Counted from the stretch's first letter, positions 28,406 through 36,666 are shown. The stretch is DNA of 43,547 nt from Bacillota bacterium (GCA_021806565.1 JAJZXK010000017.1:1-43547); one strand, 5' to 3'. A program made the numbers and translations. The notes: generated by a model from the letters alone, not told the origin.

Positions 28406-28990
28406 TCAGGTCGGCCGGCGCCGCGCGCGCGCAAACCACACCGCCGCGGCCACGCAGGTCAGGGCCAGGGCGGCCAGGGAGTAGCGGTCGAACCAGGGGA
28501 TGACCGCCTTCCAGTGGGCTCCCAGGAGGTATCCGGCCAGGGCCAGGGCCGCCGACCACGGCAGGGACCCCAGCAGGGTATACAGGGTGAAGCGGCCCAG
28601 GGGCATGCCCGCAGCACCGGCCGGGAAGGAAATGTAGGTGCGGATCACGGGCAGCAACCGGCCGATGAAGACGGCGCGGTCCCCGTGGCGCTCAAACCAG
28701 CGGTGGGCGGCCTCCCAGTGGTCGCGGCGCAACCAGCGGCCGCCCCGCCAGCCGCTGCCGATCGCGGCGCCGATGGCGTAGCCTCCCCACGATCCCAGGA
28801 CGTTGCCCGCCGTGCCTGCGGCGATCACGGCCGCCAGACCGGCGGCGCCGCCGCTGACAAACCCGGCTAGGGGCATGACCACTTCGCTGGGCAGCGGTAT
28901 CCCGGCGCTTTCCAGCGTCATCGCGGCCACCACGCCCGCAAGCCCGTACTGGCTGACCATGTGGTGTGAAACCTGGGCCAGGGTGGCCAT
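28406..28990 (-). CDS. DedA family membrane protein
   Basis: About 194 residues with several hydrophobic segments. The two DedA/SNARE-associated signatures are present: LESAGIPLPSEVVMPLAG near the N-terminus, which reads as a re-entrant helix, and FIGRLLPVIRTYISFPAGAAGM in the middle. DedA proteins are inner-membrane proteins needed for membrane homeostasis, and several act as phospholipid or undecaprenyl-phosphate translocases. The ATG at 28990 has no strong ribosome site; a TTG about 4 codons upstream is possible. It is last in the minus-strand envelope cluster, about 107 nt after the YkoP-like gene. Confidence 0.85.
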   Translation of the reverse strand: MATLAQVSHHMVSQYGLAGVVAAMTLESAGIPLPSEVVMPLAGFVSGGAAGLAAVIAAGTAGNVLGSWGGYAIGAAIGSGWRGGRWLRRDHWEAAHRWFERHGDRAVFIGRLLPVIRTYISFPAGAAGMPLGRFTLYTLLGSLPWSAALALAGYLLGAHWKAVIPWFDRYSLAALALTCVAAAVWFARARRRPT

Positions 28991-29097
28991 CAGACTCAAA
29001 CGTGCCCGCCGGACGCGCCCAGCGCGCGCCGGCCCCGCCCCCTTCCAGCCGCCGCTGCGGCGCACGGAGGCTGAAACAGCCGCCGCTGGGCCCCAGT

Positions 29098-29715
29098 CTA
29101 CCGCAGAGTCGGGGTTTGCGGTGGGACGCCGCTTCCCGCGAAGCGCTGCACGAAGGTGTCGGCGCTCATCCACATCTCGGTGGTCTCGGAGCGCGTGTCG
29201 GCCTGGGCCGCCAGTGGGCGGAAGGCCCGGCGCAAACTGCGCTGCCAGAGCGTCAGCAGAGTGCGCCGCGGGCCCGGGGGAAGCGGGCGCACCGTGAAGC
29301 CGAGGCGGGCGGCCGCGGCCGCGACCGGACTGGCCCCGTAGATCGCGCGCACGCCGGCGGCCAGGGTACCGTCGCGCATGGCGGCGGCCAGGCACCTGAG
29401 GTCCGCGCGCAGGTCGCGCATCACCGACCAGGTGAGGCTGCGCGTGTCGGTGGCCTCGCGCTGCGCGAAGCGTTCGTTCCAGAAATGGATCTCGGCCACG
29501 TGGTCGCCGCGGTGGACGACGACCCCGTCGGGCAGCGAGATCGGGCGGCCGAAGTGGCGGTGGCAGGCCACGAGAAAGGTGCCGCGCGACCCGGGCACCG
29601 GCCGGCTGTGTTCCAGGCGGCGGAAGAGCCACTCGACGGGTCCGAACAGTTGCCGGGGCAGAGGTGTTCCGCCGTCGGCCCGGGGTCGTCCCAGCGGTGG
29701 TACATCATGTGCCAA
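29098..29715 (-). CDS. YkoP-like domain protein of unknown function
   Basis: About 205 residues. The core resembles the YkoP family: FGPVEWLFRRLEHS, ISLPDGVVVHRGDHVAEIHFWNERF, SVMRDLRADLRCLAAAM, VRAIYGASPVA, LGFTVRPLPPGPRR and the tail TEMWMSADTFVQRF. The molecular function of this family is unknown to me; in Bacillus ykoP lies next to the glycosyltransferase gene ykoN, and here it is near a similar glycosyltransferase. Start: TTG 29715 with AGGAGG 10 nt upstream gives a natural length. No good ATG or GTG exists close to the core in this frame. Another frame with ATG-ATG overlaps this N-terminus, so a small frameshift near 29660 cannot be excluded. Confidence 0.65.
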   Translation of the reverse strand: MAHDVPPLGRPRADGGTPLPRQLFGPVEWLFRRLEHSRPVPGSRGTFLVACHRHFGRPISLPDGVVVHRGDHVAEIHFWNERFAQREATDTRSLTWSVMRDLRADLRCLAAAMRDGTLAAGVRAIYGASPVAAAAARLGFTVRPLPPGPRRTLLTLWQRSLRRAFRPLAAQADTRSETTEMWMSADTFVQRFAGSGVPPQTPTLR

Positions 29716-29947
29716 CGGCGCCGCGCCTCCTGGTCCGGCTGGCTCGCCTTTCGCAGCACGCGCGGCGGGAGGTCCCGCCGCATGGCGATTGTAGACGACG
29801 TCGGACGCGCTGAGAACCGCCCGGCGCCACAACGCAAGGGTGGGAGCGGCTTCCGCTGTCGCGTGAACGCAACACTCCCCGCGCCGCATGATGGATAGTG
29901 TTTGCATGGAGCTCTTCGACTGGGCGCGGTGGAAGAGCGTCGCACGC

Positions 29948-30115
29948 ACGGCGTGAAACCTCGTCGCCGTTGCCGGGAGTTCCCCGGAGGCGCAAAACGC
30001 CTGTGGAGCAGAAGGCTCTGGCCAGGAGGACGGCCTGGTGAAACCGGCTGCTGTGAAGCAGGAATCTCCAAGCCGGAAACGGACCGCGAAAGTGGCCGGG
30101 AACACAATGCCATAA
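29948..30115 (+). pseudogene. tnpB: Fossil C-terminal tail of a second type of IS605-family TnpB
   Basis: Read in one frame, 29957-30115 gives NLVAVAGSSPEAQNACGAEG, then VKPAAVKQESPSRKR and a stop (TAA 30113-30115). This matches the tail that follows the last RuvC motif in many TnpB proteins (ARNL..NACG..VKQE). The residue before NL, normally Arg, is TGA (29954-29956). Nothing upstream of about 29945 looks like TnpB, so only about 55 codons survive. It differs from the relics at 263-947 and 23350-23860, so it derives from a different element. The rest of the gap between ykoP and the deacetylase (29716-29947 and 30116-30187) shows no recognisable gene. Confidence 0.6.
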
Positions 30116-30187
30116 ATAACGTGCTATAAAACCCTATGAGGAGAGGAACCGTCGGTTTTGCCATCGCACCGGCCGCCTTGCATGGTG

Positions 30188-30919
30188 TTACGGCGTAAGG
30201 CCGGACAGGGGGCCAAGCGGGGGGAGGTCGAACAGGGCGCCGATGTGGTCGGCGCGCAGGCCGCGGGCGACCGCCGCCGCCAGGACGGCCGGCAGGGCCC
30301 GCGCCATGGCGGCGCAGCCGGCCGGCGTCTGGCCGCCGTCGTGCAGGTCAATGATGGCGCCGGGTTGCAGCCCGCGCACCACGCGCCGTTCGATGGCTGC
30401 GCCGCTGGTCCCGGGCAGCCAGTCGCCGGCGTCACAACTCCAGAGCGCGATGCGCAGGCTGAGCGCGCGGGCGCAGCGGAAGCTGGTCGCGTTGAAGGCG
30501 CCCCAGGGGGGGCGAAACCACAGCGGCCGTGCGCCGACCGTCGCGACGATCGCCTCCAGGCCGCCCGCGATTTCGGCACGCATCCGGGCGGGGGGGCACA
30601 GCCAGGCGTGGCGGTGGTGGTCGGTGTGGACCCCGATGGCGTGGCCGCCGGCCGCGATCCGCCGCACCAGTTCCGGGTGGCGGCGGACGTTTTCACCGAC
30701 CATGAAGAAGGTGGCGCGGGCCGAGGCGGCCTCCAGGGCGGCGAGTACCTGCGGGGTGATTTCCGGGTGGGGCCCGTCGTCGAAGCTGAGCGCCACGACG
30801 CCGCTCGCCGCCGGTCCGTGGCGCACCGCCGCCTGCCCACGGCGCGCGAGCACGTCCGGCACGATGTCGTAGGCGGCGACGGCGGACGCGGGGATCCACA
30901 GTAAGTCAGCGGGGCGCAT
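30188..30919 (-). CDS. Polysaccharide deacetylase (carbohydrate esterase family 4)
   Basis: 243 residues. NodB-homology motifs are in order: SFDDGPHPEIT (metal Asp), GVHTDHHRHAW (metal histidines in an HxxxH arrangement), WFRPPWGAFN, DAGDWLPG and IIDLHDGG. It should be a metal-dependent de-N- or de-O-acetylase of a cell-envelope glycan or glycolipid. A short moderately hydrophobic stretch (LLWIPASAVAAYDIV) at the N-terminus could be a weak anchor. ATG 30919 has GGAGG 7 nt upstream; the reading frame upstream lies inside the MFS gene, and the two genes overlap by 14 nt. The substrate is unknown. Confidence 0.88.
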   Translation of the reverse strand: MRPADLLWIPASAVAAYDIVPDVLARRGQAAVRHGPAASGVVALSFDDGPHPEITPQVLAALEAASARATFFMVGENVRRHPELVRRIAAGGHAIGVHTDHHRHAWLCPPARMRAEIAGGLEAIVATVGARPLWFRPPWGAFNATSFRCARALSLRIALWSCDAGDWLPGTSGAAIERRVVRGLQPGAIIDLHDGGQTPAGCAAMARALPAVLAAAVARGLRADHIGALFDLPPLGPLSGLTP

Positions 30920-32249
30920 CCGACGACCTCCGGGTGCCGAAGCGGACATCCGGCACGGTGAGATAGAAGGCGGCGACGCAAAGCAGGATGACGGCGGCCA
31001 CCACGAACGGGGCGCGGACGGCCCAGGTGTAGAGGGCGCCGCCGATGGCCGGCCCGATGGCGATGCCCATGCCCTCGATGGTCATGAAGACACCCAGCAG
31101 CAATCCGCGGCGCTGGGAGTCGATCTGCCCGACCGTCAGTCCGTTCCACGCCGGCAGCACCATCGCGTAGGCCAGGCCGAGTAGCGCGACGCGCCACAGC
31201 AGGTCCATCTCAGCGCCCGCCCAGCCCAGGAGCAGCACGGCCAGCGCGGCGAGCACGAAGCCCGCGACCAGCGGCCGCTTGGAGCCGATGTGGTCGACCA
31301 GGCGGCTGAAGGGGATGAGGCACAGTACGGTGACGCTGCCGCCGGCCAGAAGCAGCAACCCGTACTGCGGCTGGGTCAGATGCAGTTGGGTGCGGGCGAA
31401 CGGCACCAATACCGGGACCACGATGCCGAGGGCGAGCATCTGCACGAACATACCCGGGATGATCCACGCGGACTGGCGCAGGTTCTGCCACGCCTCGCGC
31501 ATGGTCGTGGCGAGGTCCTCTCCCTCGTGCTCGCGCCAGGGCGGGTCTTCGGGCGACCGCAGCAGCCCGGACAACCCGACGGCCGCCGCGACCGGCCCGA
31601 TGATCGCCACCGCGGCCAGGACATCGAAAGCGGTCCGGAAGCTGCGGCCGACCAGGAAGTTGATCAGCACCGGTCCGATGCCGCCTCCGGCGAGCCACGC
31701 CAGGAAGGTGATGCTGGTGGCGCTGGCCCGGGAGCGCATGCCGGCTAGGTGCACACTGCCCGCCAGCACGGCCGGCCAGTTGGCGGAGGTCCCCAGGCCG
31801 AAGGCGATCGACAGCAGCAGGAAGGGGATGAGGTCGTGGGCGCGCGGCATCAGGTAGACGGCGGCCGCCGCCAGTCCGAGGAACGGCAGCAGCACCCGCC
31901 AGGGCCCGAAGCGGTCGACCAGCCAGCCGGCGGGCATCTTGCACAGGGTGTCGGTGAGGTATTGGCCCGAGATGACGACGCCCAGTTCCGCGACGCTCAG
32001 GTGCTGCGCCTGGGTGAGGTAGGCGGGCAGCAGGGAGAGGAAGAGTGCGCCGCGGCAAAACTCCACGCTTGCGGTGGTGGCGACGAATCCCCACATCTGC
32101 GGACGGCGAGCCAACTCCCGCGGCGACAGCCGCGGGCCGTCTCTATGGTCGTCATGATGATCGCCAAGAGGCTCGTCGCGGCCATTCGGCCGTTGCAGTC
32201 GCGGGCGCCGCAGCGGCTCGCCGATGCGGTGGCCGTCGATTTCCCTCAT
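30906..32249 (-). CDS. MFS transporter (possible glycolipid flippase, LtaA-like by context)
   Basis: 447 residues with about 12 hydrophobic segments in two halves separated by a charged loop (RSPEDPPWREHEGEDLA). The motif-A-like loop GWLVDRFGPWRVLLP after the second helix and its counterpart SRLVDHIGSKRPLVAG in the second half identify the major facilitator superfamily. About 48 charged residues rich in His and Arg precede the first helix. The start ATG overlaps the stop of the glycosyltransferase (ATGA), so both proteins are made together. In Staphylococcus a similar pair, ypfP-ltaA, makes and flips the glycolipid anchor of lipoteichoic acid. That role here is inferred from context only; a drug or sugar exporter is possible. 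Confidence 0.85.
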   Translation of the reverse strand: MREIDGHRIGEPLRRPRLQRPNGRDEPLGDHHDDHRDGPRLSPRELARRPQMWGFVATTASVEFCRGALFLSLLPAYLTQAQHLSVAELGVVISGQYLTDTLCKMPAGWLVDRFGPWRVLLPFLGLAAAAVYLMPRAHDLIPFLLLSIAFGLGTSANWPAVLAGSVHLAGMRSRASATSITFLAWLAGGGIGPVLINFLVGRSFRTAFDVLAAVAIIGPVAAAVGLSGLLRSPEDPPWREHEGEDLATTMREAWQNLRQSAWIIPGMFVQMLALGIVVPVLVPFARTQLHLTQPQYGLLLLAGGSVTVLCLIPFSRLVDHIGSKRPLVAGFVLAALAVLLLGWAGAEMDLLWRVALLGLAYAMVLPAWNGLTVGQIDSQRRGLLLGVFMTIEGMGIAIGPAIGGALYTWAVRAPFVVAAVILLCVAAFYLTVPDVRFGTRRSSDAPR

Positions 32250-33451
32250 GTCTCCACTTCGCCCACTTCGATACCTCCGAGGGTCAGCGCCAGGCGGGCC
32301 ACGTTGCGCGCGGCGTGCGGACGGCCGAGGTTGCGCGCGGCCCGGCGCATGGAAGCGCGCAGCACCGCGTCGCCGAGCAGGTGCTCGCAGACGCCCCGCA
32401 GGTCCTCGGTGTGGCGGGCCGCCACCGCCGCACCGTGTGCGCAGAGGTAGTCAGCGTTCGCTTCTTCCTGGCCGGGGATGGGGCGGAAGATGACGATGGG
32501 GACGCCCAGGGCCAGCGCCTCGGCGGTGGTGACGCCGCCCGCCTTGGTCACGAGCAGTTCGGCGACCGTCATGAACTCGGCGATCGACTCGACATACCCG
32601 AAGACGTGTACGGGGTACGGGAAGTGGCGCTGCAGCCGCCGCAGCCTGCGCGCCAACTGCTGGTCCCGTCCGGCCACGACGACGATCTGCAGCGGCCGGC
32701 CCATGTGGGTCAGGACGCGGCAGGCTTCTCCCACGCCGCCCAGGGCGCCGAAGGCCCCGCTCATCACCAGCACCACCGGTAAGTGCGGATCGAAGCCGTA
32801 CCGGCGCCGGACGTCGGCGGGGTCCATGGGGTGTGTGAACCCCTGGCGCAGCGGGATGCCGGTCACTTCGACCGCCGACCGGTCGACGCCGCGCCGATAG
32901 AGGTTTTCCGCCACGTCCGGGCTCGACACGCAATAGAGGTCGGTGTTCGGGTGCACCCATTGGCTGTGGACGGTGTTATCCGTGATGACGGTCACCGTCG
33001 GCGTGGAACACAGCCCGAGCCGACGCATCTCCGATAGCACGCCCGCCTGCGTGGGAAACGTCGAGATGACGCAGCGGGGAGTGATCTGCCGCAGCAGCCG
33101 GCCCAACCGTTCCCGACCCAGATTGTTGAGCATGGTCTGGAACGGAGAGGCTGGGGACAGGGTGCTGGTCGCGCGGTAGAACCAGCCGTAGGTGCCGGGG
33201 AAGTGCCGGATCGACGCCAGGTACAGCCGCTGCACTGTGCGGTTGAAGCTCGGGTTGACCAAGTCCATGTAGTCCAGCAGCAGAGTACTGTGGCGCGGGT
33301 ATAGCGTCTGCATCGCTTCCCGCACCGCGATGGCGGCCTGCCAGTGCCCCGCTCCGTACCGCGCGGAAAGGATGAGGATGTCCTGATGCTGAGCGGGGGC
33401 AAGCGCGATGCGCGCCGGCCGCCCGGCCGCCCGGTACGGCACGGCCCCCAT
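32246..33451 (-). CDS. MGDG synthase / UgtP-like glycosyltransferase (GT28)
   Basis: About 401 residues. The N-terminal domain begins DILILSARYGAGHWQAA, the membrane-lipid acceptor loop of the MGDG-synthase family, followed by YLASIRHFPGTYGWFYRAT, STFPTQAGVL and VTVITDNTVHSQWVHP. The UDP-sugar-binding C-terminal domain has VLVMSGAFGALGG, VVVAGRDQQLARRL, FGYVESIAEFM, LVTKAGGVTTAEALALGVPIV and PIPGQEEANADYL. Members transfer glucose or galactose to diacylglycerol; B. subtilis UgtP and YkoN are relatives. ATG 33451 has AAGGGAG 9 nt upstream; ATG codons at 33499 and 33529 lack a clear site. It is the first gene of the minus-strand cluster. Confidence 0.88.
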   Translation of the reverse strand: MGAVPYRAAGRPARIALAPAQHQDILILSARYGAGHWQAAIAVREAMQTLYPRHSTLLLDYMDLVNPSFNRTVQRLYLASIRHFPGTYGWFYRATSTLSPASPFQTMLNNLGRERLGRLLRQITPRCVISTFPTQAGVLSEMRRLGLCSTPTVTVITDNTVHSQWVHPNTDLYCVSSPDVAENLYRRGVDRSAVEVTGIPLRQGFTHPMDPADVRRRYGFDPHLPVVLVMSGAFGALGGVGEACRVLTHMGRPLQIVVVAGRDQQLARRLRRLQRHFPYPVHVFGYVESIAEFMTVAELLVTKAGGVTTAEALALGVPIVIFRPIPGQEEANADYLCAHGAAVAARHTEDLRGVCEHLLGDAVLRASMRRAARNLGRPHAARNVARLALTLGGIEVGEVET

Positions 33452-33887
33452 GCGCCGTCGCTCCCTTACGCTGCCGCGCTTCACGCTCCACTGCCCCATG
33501 CCGCGCGCGTCGCCCCGGTCATCCGACACCGCCCCTTCGTCCCCAGGGCCACGACCGGCTGTCCGCCACAGTACAGGCGCCGACCGCCAGCTTGCCCCAT
33601 CTGCGCCAAGGACATCCGGCGGCCTCTACCGTTCTCATGGTCCTATGCGGGCTTGGCCTGCGCTAGGCCGGCGGCCGGCCCCGGATGCGCGCCACTCCCA
33701 GGCTACTCCAAGCTTGCCAAGGCAAGCCCCGTTGCTTTCACCGGCCGGGGGCCCTTTCCTTCCCGAAACCGGTGCCCGCCGGCCTTCCGGAGCCCATGAG
33801 GCCGCCGCGCCGCGGTCGCACTCGATCACCGGTTCGCGCGGCGCGCCGGCGCTGCCCCGCAGGACGGAGAGCCGCGCCGGTCCAGTG
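33452..33887. other. Intergenic region between the divergent glycosyltransferase and rpmG transcription units
   Basis: No convincing gene on either strand. It holds GC-rich, pyrimidine-skewed sequence and a short inverted repeat GCTTGCC/GGCAAGC (33712-33727). I could not pick a convincing minus-strand promoter for the glycosyltransferase operon, although it must lie here. Confidence 0.5.
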
Positions 33888-33916
33888 TTGACGCGCCCTG
33901 ACCCCGGTGCTACAGT
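33888..33916 (+). promoter_or_regulatory. Sigma-A type promoter of rpmG-tRNA-Trp-secE-nusG
   Basis: TTGACG (33888-33893), a spacer of 17 bases, TACAGT (33911-33916). Transcription would start near 33923, about 37 nt before the rpmG start. Confidence 0.75.
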
Positions 33917-33959
33917 ATGTCGGCGCACAGACAGCGTGGGGTGAAGGGCGGGTGCGGGG

Positions 33960-34124
33960 GTGGCTGCGGCACAGAACCGGGTGCTCGTGACGCTTGCGTG
34001 CGGAGAGTGCAAGCGGCGGAACTACCACTCGGAGAAGAACAAGAAGAACACCTCCGGGCGGCTGGAACTTCGCAAGTACTGTCGCTGGTGCCGGGTCCAC
34101 ACCGTGCATCGCGAGACTCGCTAG
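33960..34124 (+). CDS. rpmG: 50S ribosomal protein L33 (bL33), zinc-binding type
   Basis: 54 residues from GTG 33960: [20 protein letters not shown], then [20 protein letters not shown]. The four cysteines (CGEC and CRWC) mark the zinc-binding C+ form. AAGGGCGGG lies about 7 nt upstream of the GTG. The order rpmG, tRNA-Trp, secE, nusG, rplK is a standard bacterial arrangement and supports the call. Confidence 0.93.
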   Translation: MAAAQNRVLVTLACGECKRRNYHSEKNKKNTSGRLELRKYCRWCRVHTVHRETR

Positions 34125-34145
34125 GTCCCGATCGGCTGGGCGGAC

Positions 34146-34222
34146 AGGCCCGTAGCTCCAACTGGTAGAGCGGCGGACTCCAAATCCGTTGGTTGGGGGT
34201 TCGAATCCCTCCGGGCCTGCCA
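34146..34222 (+). tRNA. tRNA-Trp (anticodon CCA)
   Basis: Acceptor arms AGGCCCG and CGGGCCT pair over 7 bp. The D-arm AGCTCC..TGGTAGAGC, the anticodon loop CTCCAAA (anticodon CCA) and the T-loop GTTCGAATC are all present. Discriminator G and an encoded CCA end the gene. It lies between rpmG and secE, as in many bacteria. Confidence 0.96.
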
Positions 34223-34245
34223 GAATGCGCGTACGATGTTGTCAG

Positions 34246-34268
34246 CGGCCGGCTCCCTGAGCCGGCCG
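34246..34268 (+). terminator. Perfect hairpin between tRNA-Trp and secE
   Basis: CGGCCGGCTC and GAGCCGGCCG form a 10-bp stem with a CCT loop, without a proper T-tract. It may be a partial terminator or a processing signal for the tRNA. Confidence 0.5.
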
Positions 34269-34329
34269 ACGTTTGGTTGCAGCTTGCGGTGGATCGCCCG
34301 CCGGCCGCGTGGCTGGCGCTCGAGGTGGG

Positions 34330-34524
34330 ATGGGGCTCGTGCTCGATCGGGTGGCCGTGTATGCGCGCGAAGTGCGGGCCGAGGCCCGAAAGGTCATCTG
34401 GCCGAGTTCGCGCCAGATCATGACCTTCACCGCCGTGGTCGTGGTGTCCGTGGCGGTGTTGACCGGCCTCATGTACGCCTTTGACCAGTTGTTGAACTGG
34501 TTGTGGATACTGCTGATCGGTTGA
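34330..34524 (+). CDS. secE: Preprotein translocase subunit SecE
   Basis: 64-residue single-span subunit of the SecYEG channel. Family features are YAREVRAEARKVIWPSSRQI, an amphipathic helix on the cytosolic face, and one hydrophobic segment (TFTAVVVVSVAVLTGLMYAF) followed by LLNWLWILLIG. ATG 34330 is close to GAGGTGGG; GTG 34339 is an alternative. nusG follows 50 nt later. Confidence 0.93.
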   Translation: MGLVLDRVAVYAREVRAEARKVIWPSSRQIMTFTAVVVVSVAVLTGLMYAFDQLLNWLWILLIG

Positions 34525-34574
34525 AACGGGTGCGGCGTGGCCGGGCCGCGAGCGCTTCGGGGGGGGACGAAACC

Positions 34575-35219
34575 GTGGACACGACGCAGGAACCACAAGA
34601 GGTGCCCGCCGAAAGCACTGCGGCCGATGTGGCGGTCGCTCCCGCGGACGCCGCGGAGGGTGCCGCGGCGGAGGCCGAACCGGCCGATGGGCGACGCTGG
34701 TTCGTCATCCACACCTATTCCGGCTATGAGAACAAGGTCAAGGCCAACCTTGAGAAGCGCGTCACCTCCATGTCCATGGAGAACCGCATCTTTCGTATCC
34801 TCGTCCCCGAGGAAGAGCAACTCGAACTGACCAAGGAAGGCAAGCGCAAGACGGTCAAGCGCAAGATCTACCCGGGATACGTGCTCGTCGAGTTGATCCT
34901 GGACGACGACTCCTGGTACGTTGTGCGCAACACCCCGGGCGTGACCGGTTTTGTGGCCTCGGGGAACCGGCCCCTGCCGCTGCGGGCGGATGAGGTGGAC
35001 GGCATCCTGGCCCAGATGGGCATGGGGAAGGAGCGTCCGCGGCCGAAGATGGACCTCGAGGCCGGACAGAACATCCGGGTGCGCACGGGGCCGTTCGACG
35101 GCTTCATCGGCGTGATCGACGCCGTGGACGAGGAACGGGGTAAGATCAAGGTGCTGGTCTCCATGTTCGGACGCGAGACGCCGTTGGAGCTCGACTTCAC
35201 GCAGGTGGAGAAGATCTGA
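34575..35219 (+). CDS. nusG: Transcription termination/antitermination protein NusG
   Basis: 214 residues. An acidic Ala/Glu-rich N-terminal extension of about 40 residues precedes the NGN domain ([41 protein letters not shown]). The C-terminal KOW domain is [32 protein letters not shown]. It binds RNA polymerase and affects pausing, Rho termination and coupling to ribosomes. GTG 34575 has GGGGGGGG 8 nt upstream; an in-frame GTG at 34503 overlapping secE lacks a site. The extension resembles those of some actinobacterial NusG proteins. Confidence 0.95.
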   Translation: MDTTQEPQEVPAESTAADVAVAPADAAEGAAAEAEPADGRRWFVIHTYSGYENKVKANLEKRVTSMSMENRIFRILVPEEEQLELTKEGKRKTVKRKIYPGYVLVELILDDDSWYVVRNTPGVTGFVASGNRPLPLRADEVDGILAQMGMGKERPRPKMDLEAGQNIRVRTGPFDGFIGVIDAVDEERGKIKVLVSMFGRETPLELDFTQVEKI

Positions 35220-35271
35220 GCGGTTCCGCGGGATTTCCGGGTTGCGACGGTGGACAAGCGGGAGGCGCAGG

Positions 35272-35703
35272 ATGGCGAAGAAGGTCCAGGCGCTCATCAA
35301 ACTGCAGATTCCGGCCGGCAAGGCGACGCCGGCTCCCCCGGTGGGTACGGCGCTCGGCCCGCAGGGTGTCAACATCATGGCGTTTACCAAGGAGTTCAAC
35401 GAGCGGACCAAGGACCAGGCCGGGCTGATCATCCCGGTGGTGGTGACGGTCTATGCGGACCGCTCGTTCACCTTCGTGCTCAAGACGCCGCCTGCCGCCG
35501 TCCTGCTGAAGCAGGCGGCCGGGCTGGAGTCCGGTAGCGCCACGCCCAACACGCGCAAGGTCGGGAAGGTGACCCGCGAACAGGTGCGCGGGATCGCGCA
35601 GCAGAAGCTGCCAGACCTCAACGCGGTCGACCTCGGGGCGGCGGAGCGGATGATCGAGGGCACGGCGCGCAGCATGGGGCTGGAGATCGTCGAGAACGCC
35701 TGA
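35272..35703 (+). CDS. rplK: 50S ribosomal protein L11 (uL11)
   Basis: 143 residues. [36 protein letters not shown] is the conserved N-terminal domain with the PPVG hinge (cited here only as family landmarks MAKKVQ, PAPPVG and [10 protein letters not shown]); the rRNA-binding C-terminal domain has [18 protein letters not shown]. It forms the GTPase-associated stalk base. ATG 35272 follows GGGAGG; it continues into rplA after 33 nt. Confidence 0.97.
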   Translation: MAKKVQALIKLQIPAGKATPAPPVGTALGPQGVNIMAFTKEFNERTKDQAGLIIPVVVTVYADRSFTFVLKTPPAAVLLKQAAGLESGSATPNTRKVGKVTREQVRGIAQQKLPDLNAVDLGAAERMIEGTARSMGLEIVENA

Positions 35704-35736
35704 CGGCTGCCGGTTCGGGCGGAGGAGGAGCATCCG

Positions 35737-36438
35737 GTGAAGAGGCACGGCAAGCGGTTTCGTGAGGCCGCCAAGGCGGTCGAGGCGCGCGTCCACCAGC
35801 CTGCGGAGGCGTTCGACCTCGTCAAGCGGTTGGCGAGCGCCCGTTTCGACGAGACGGTCGAGGTTGCGGTCCGGCTCGGCGTGGATCCGCGCCATACCGA
35901 CGAGATGGTGCGCGGGGCGGTGGCCTTGCCGCACGGGCTCGGGCGTGCGGTGCGCGTGGCGGTTTTCGCCCGTGGCGACCGCGCCAAGGAGGCCGTTGAG
36001 GCCGGGGCGGATGTCGTCGGGGACGACGATCTGGTGCAGAAGATCCAGGGGGGCTGGCTCGACTTCGACGTCGCGGTCGCCACGCCGGATCTCATGGTCT
36101 CCGTCGGTCGGCTGGGCCGGTTGCTCGGTCCGCGCGGCCTGATGCCCAACCCCAAGTCGGGCACCGTCACCAACGACGTGGCCACCGCCGTGCGGGAGAT
36201 CAAGGCCGGCAAGGTCGAATACCGGACGGAAAAGGCTGGCGTGGTGCACGCCCCGCTCGGCAGGGTGTCCTTTGAGACGCCGGCGCTCACCGAGAACTTC
36301 CAGGTGCTGCTCGATGCGCTGTATCGGGCGAAGCCAGCGGCGGCCAAGGGTGTCTATGTCCGCTCCATCACGATCTCGTCCACGATGGGGCCGGGCGTGG
36401 TGATCGATCCACTGGTCTCCGCGGCTCCCGCGGTCTGA
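35737..36438 (+). CDS. rplA: 50S ribosomal protein L1 (uL1)
   Basis: 233 residues. Landmarks: [13 protein letters not shown] at the N-terminus, [51 protein letters not shown] and [16 protein letters not shown] at the end. GTG 35737 with GGAGGAGGAG upstream. It binds the 23S L1 stalk and often also its own mRNA; no leader structure was examined in detail here. Confidence 0.97.
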   Translation: MKRHGKRFREAAKAVEARVHQPAEAFDLVKRLASARFDETVEVAVRLGVDPRHTDEMVRGAVALPHGLGRAVRVAVFARGDRAKEAVEAGADVVGDDDLVQKIQGGWLDFDVAVATPDLMVSVGRLGRLLGPRGLMPNPKSGTVTNDVATAVREIKAGKVEYRTEKAGVVHAPLGRVSFETPALTENFQVLLDALYRAKPAAAKGVYVRSITISSTMGPGVVIDPLVSAAPAV

Positions 36439-36455
36439 CGGTCTGACGCCTCGTC

Positions 36456-36484
36456 TTGACGCGGACCGCCGGCTGGGTTAGGGT
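36456..36484 (+). promoter_or_regulatory. Promoter upstream of rplJL
   Basis: TTGACG (36456-36461), a spacer of 17 bases and a weaker TAGGGT (36479-36484). It lies in the gap between rplA and the L10 leader. Confidence 0.6.
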
Positions 36485-36490
36485 GCGTTG

Positions 36491-36660
36491 GATCCCGATG
36501 GTTTCGGTACCGCCACCGCAGACCGCAGGTCCCATTGAGGGATAAGGCGCCCCAGGCGCCGCCTGCCGAGGTGGGTTGAAGCGACCGCCGTGCCGGTGGT
36601 CGCCGCGCCCTCCGCCTGCGGTGCGGAGGGTGTTTTTGTGTTTGCGGGTCGGAGAGGGGG
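36491..36660 (+). ncRNA. L10-type leader with attenuator upstream of rplJ
   Basis: The structured leader of about 170 nt ends in a terminator-like hairpin, CCCTCCGC (36608-36615) with GCGGAGGG (36623-36630), followed by TGTTTTT (36631-36637) about 30 nt before the rplJ start. Further upstream are other stems such as GCGACC/GGTCGC. In Bacillota a leader in this position binds L10(L12)4 and regulates rplJL. The leader function here is inferred from position and the attenuator; the L10 binding motif itself was not aligned. Confidence 0.65.
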
Positions 36661-36666
36661 ATGCGC

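Noticed and set aside
30000-30110. Riboswitch-like stems (GGTGAAACC and several hairpins) near 30 kb
   Set aside because: The same bases read as a conserved TnpB tail, which explains the structure as the guide-RNA end of an IS605-type element; no riboswitch consensus was found.
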